Below are positions 62,197 to 64,000 of a stretch of 64,000 nt of DNA, in pieces. Both the position numbers and the translations under genes were made by a program. Below the pieces are notes generated by a model that saw nothing but the letters and a program-made list of their open reading frames with translations, was not told where the DNA came from and did not search any database. This DNA is from Neorhizobium sp. UBA3556 (lineage in GTDB: Bacteria > Pseudomonadota > Alphaproteobacteria > Rhizobiales > Rhizobiaceae), in the NCBI GenBank assembly GCA_002376235.1, contig DFNX01000013.1, positions 93,521-157,520 of the forward strand. The letters run 5' to 3'. Positions within the stretch are counted from its first letter, which is position 1. Each line of letters starts with the position of its first letter.

Positions 62197-62574
62197 TTAC
62201 TGAAAGTCGATGAGATGTTCCGCGGTGGCGCGATTGAGCGCCATCGGGATGTCATAGACGGTTGCAAGCCGCGTCAGCGCCTTGACGTCCACATCATGGG
62301 GAAGTGCGGAAAGAGGATCGATGAAAAAAACCAGCATGCTGACTTCGCCGGTCGCAATCATCGCGCCGATCTGCTGATCGCCGCCGAGTGGGCCGCTTTT
62401 CAAACATGTCACATCAAGCCCGGGAGCGGCGTCTTGAACGCGCCCGCCGGTCGTGCCCGTGGCAACAATGCGGAATTTCGACAATGCCGTCTGACGTTGC
62501 CGGGCAAAATCCGCCATATCGTCTTTTTTCAGATCATGCGCGATAAGCGCGATGCACGGCTTTACCGATTCCAA
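62197..62574 (-). CDS. mgsA: Methylglyoxal synthase
   Basis: Converts dihydroxyacetone phosphate to methylglyoxal plus phosphate, a bypass of lower glycolysis. The 125 residues contain CIALIAHDLKKDDM, the phosphate loop TGTTGGRV, the catalytic region SGPLGGDQQIGAMIATG with its Asp, and MALNRATAEHLI. Its placing directly in front of glucokinase suggests co-regulation of glucose phosphorylation and the bypass. Confidence 0.95.
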   Translation of the reverse strand: MESVKPCIALIAHDLKKDDMADFARQRQTALSKFRIVATGTTGGRVQDAAPGLDVTCLKSGPLGGDQQIGAMIATGEVSMLVFFIDPLSALPHDVDVKALTRLATVYDIPMALNRATAEHLIDFQ

Positions 62575-62690
62575 GGCATTCCTCCATCCGGCCTTAGCAG
62601 GCCACCTTCATTTGCCTTGGCGTTTTATAGCGCCGTAATCGATAAGGGAAGGCTCGGGATTGTCGCGATATGCCCAATGCCGAATGGAGC

Positions 62691-63752
62691 TTAACGGAAG
62701 GGGCGCTCGCGCGGCAAAGGAATATCCGCGGGAACATTGGCTGGATTGGAAGTGATTGCATCTGTCTGGCCGATACTCGCAGGCGCGGATGGTTCGCTCG
62801 AATAAGCAGCAACAGGTTGCCCTCCGTAGGTGGCCTCCGCTTCCGAGCGAGACGGGGCGGAAAGCACCGCAGCACAGGCACGCGGAAGATCCGACACCAT
62901 GACCTGCCGCGGCTTGACCGGCTTCTTGTTCGGATCGGCTGGCTTCGGTGGCGCCCAGGGCTCCTTGGTGAACCACCAGGCGAGCGCCTTGCTGTCGCAA
63001 TCATCCGTGGAAGGCGTTGCCGCCTGCCTTTCGCAGCCGGCAGCACCGGGCGGGCAGTTCATGCGGATATGAAAATGCTCGTCATGGCCATAGACGGGCC
63101 GCACCTTGCCAAGCAGGCTCCGGTCGCCCGTCCAGGTCTGGCAGAGCTTCTTCTTGATCGCCGGATTGACGAAGATACGCTGTACCTGAGGATAGCTTGC
63201 GGCCTGCATTACCAAGCGGGCATGCGTGCTCGTCCATTTGCGACTATCCACCGTCAGGAACTTGCTCTTGTCCAGCATCGAGGTGAACGGCATATCCTCC
63301 CGCTGCTGCGCGGTCATAGGCTGTGCTTGTTTCGGTGTGAACCACACATCGGCATCGAGGCCGATCTGGTGTGAAGCATGGCCGTTCAGCATCGGTCCGC
63401 CGCGCGGCTGGGAGATGTCGCCGACGAGAATGCCGCTGCCCCAGCCAAGATTGGCCGCATCGCGGGAAAACTGCTCCAGCAGGTCGATCATCACAGGGTT
63501 GCCCCAGCGGCGATTGCGCGAAAGCCGCATGGCCTGCCATGTTGGCCCGTCCGTCGGCAGCGCCATGGCGCCCGACATGCAGCCCTTGGCATAAAAACCG
63601 AGTGGCTCGGGCGAGGCGGCATTCGGCAGTTTCACCGCGCCGAAAGCCTGCTTCGCCGTCCGCTCCTCCTGTGCCTGCGGTGCTTCCACAAGCGCGCCGA
63701 GAAGCGTTGTCGCTGCCACTAGCCCGAGGGCCATCTTCGAGATCGATTTCAT
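62691..63752 (-). CDS. mepA: Penicillin-insensitive murein endopeptidase
   Basis: A periplasmic zinc endopeptidase (M74) that cuts D-alanyl-meso-DAP cross-links in peptidoglycan. Of 353 residues, 1 to about 28 are a signal peptide. Zinc-ligand motifs: GHASHQIGLDADVWF and YGHDEHFHIRMNCP. Cysteines (CPPGAAGC, DDCDS, ACA) probably form disulfides. An extension of ~70 residues rich in Pro/Ser/Ala at the C-terminus, ending PLPRERPFR, is not in the E. coli protein. ATG MKSISK chosen for the signal peptide. Confidence 0.95.
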   Translation of the reverse strand: MKSISKMALGLVAATTLLGALVEAPQAQEERTAKQAFGAVKLPNAASPEPLGFYAKGCMSGAMALPTDGPTWQAMRLSRNRRWGNPVMIDLLEQFSRDAANLGWGSGILVGDISQPRGGPMLNGHASHQIGLDADVWFTPKQAQPMTAQQREDMPFTSMLDKSKFLTVDSRKWTSTHARLVMQAASYPQVQRIFVNPAIKKKLCQTWTGDRSLLGKVRPVYGHDEHFHIRMNCPPGAAGCERQAATPSTDDCDSKALAWWFTKEPWAPPKPADPNKKPVKPRQVMVSDLPRACAAVLSAPSRSEAEATYGGQPVAAYSSEPSAPASIGQTDAITSNPANVPADIPLPRERPFR

Positions 63753-63927
63753 GAGTATCCGCCGCAAATCACTTTCAAAGCTATTCTACCGTGAAACGCG
63801 ATTTTGGTGAAATGGCGATGCCTCGTCACTCTGGCCTAAGATAAATCGCTTGTGACCGGCCGCTCCTGTTTTTTGCCGCCTTTTGCCTTATGCTTTGCCG
63901 CAACAAAACGAATGAAAAGGGAAAAGC

Positions 63928-64000
63928 ATGGATTTGGCCCGGCTCCGCAACGGTCTCGCAATCGCCATGGCAGCGTCGCTCATTGGCTCAGGGGCGCTGG
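63928..64000 (+). CDS. Start of an exported protein (cut by window edge)
   Basis: Twenty-four codons from ATG, reading MDLARLRNGLAIAMAASL then IGSGAL, look like a signal peptide: basic start, hydrophobic core, small residues. AAAAGGGAAAAG precedes it as a ribosome-binding site. The rest lies outside the window and the product cannot be named. It diverges from mepA. Confidence 0.55.
   Translation, partial: MDLARLRNGLAIAMAASLIGSGAL

Overview
The window is a 64 kb piece of core chromosome from an alphaproteobacterium of the order Hyphomicrobiales (Rhizobiales), most likely family Rhizobiaceae (Agrobacterium/Rhizobium-like). I infer this from high GC, the family-typical sequences of the housekeeping genes, a small 4.5S-type SRP RNA beside dnaX, rhizobial palindromic intergenic repeats, rhizobial-type trans-sRNAs and CTTGAA-N15-C(C/T)(C/T)ATNT heat-shock-type promoters. 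The genus cannot be fixed from the sequence alone. I see no insertion sequence, prophage, CRISPR array or tRNA gene.

Layout. Positions 1-3.6 kb hold the transcription/translation operon rimP-nusA-ylxR-infB (minus strand, infB cut by the window edge), with a terminator hairpin in the rimP leader. From 3.8 to 16.6 kb come an MFS exporter, acetyltransferase, MltB transglycosylase, recR, MOSC protein, a PagL-like outer-membrane protein, an RhtB exporter, ybaB, dnaX, the SRP RNA, HIT and NudC enzymes, a WYL regulator, a VOC protein, pheA and kdsB. From 16.8 to 27.2 kb come a membrane-anchored cytochrome c, an AEC carrier, a PfkB kinase, an SH3 protein, a hydroxyacid dehydrogenase, a GNAT, a MoeB-like protein, recF, a globin-coupled chemoreceptor, slyX and ltrA. 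From 27.2 to 31 kb lies a stress/small-gene region: cspA, two candidate sRNAs, ybaK and five small minus-strand genes. From 31 to 44.3 kb lie a class A penicillin-binding protein, dnaK-dnaJ with a heat-shock promoter, an M20 peptidase, an L-lactate permease, a MarR regulator, an sRNA and polA.

From 44.7 to 57.7 kb lies a complete carbon-phosphorus (C-P) lyase system on the minus strand: phnG-H-I-J-K-L and a hexapeptide transferase, then phnC-D-E1-E2, a 2H-phosphoesterase-like protein (DUF1045), phnM and phnN, with a divergent phnF repressor. Three 11-nt-spaced PhoB-type half-sites precede phnC and a palindrome sits between phnF and phnG. Together these genes import phosphonates, transfer them to the ribose of ATP, cleave the C-P bond and recycle the ribose phosphate. 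No phnP is present, and the DUF1045 protein is a plausible substitute.

From 57.7 kb to the end lie gpmA, dapB, an MsbA-like exporter, glucokinase, methylglyoxal synthase, a MepA endopeptidase and the start of an exported protein.

The most interesting material is in the gaps: an anti-Shine-Dalgarno sRNA with three CCUCCUCCC loops, a second C-rich-loop sRNA beside polA with an RpoH-type promoter, a gene-free minus-strand transcript unit near 27.4 kb bounded by an RpoH-type promoter and a strong terminator, and a 16-nt loop sequence shared by two gene-free loci. These are sequence readings and have not been tested.
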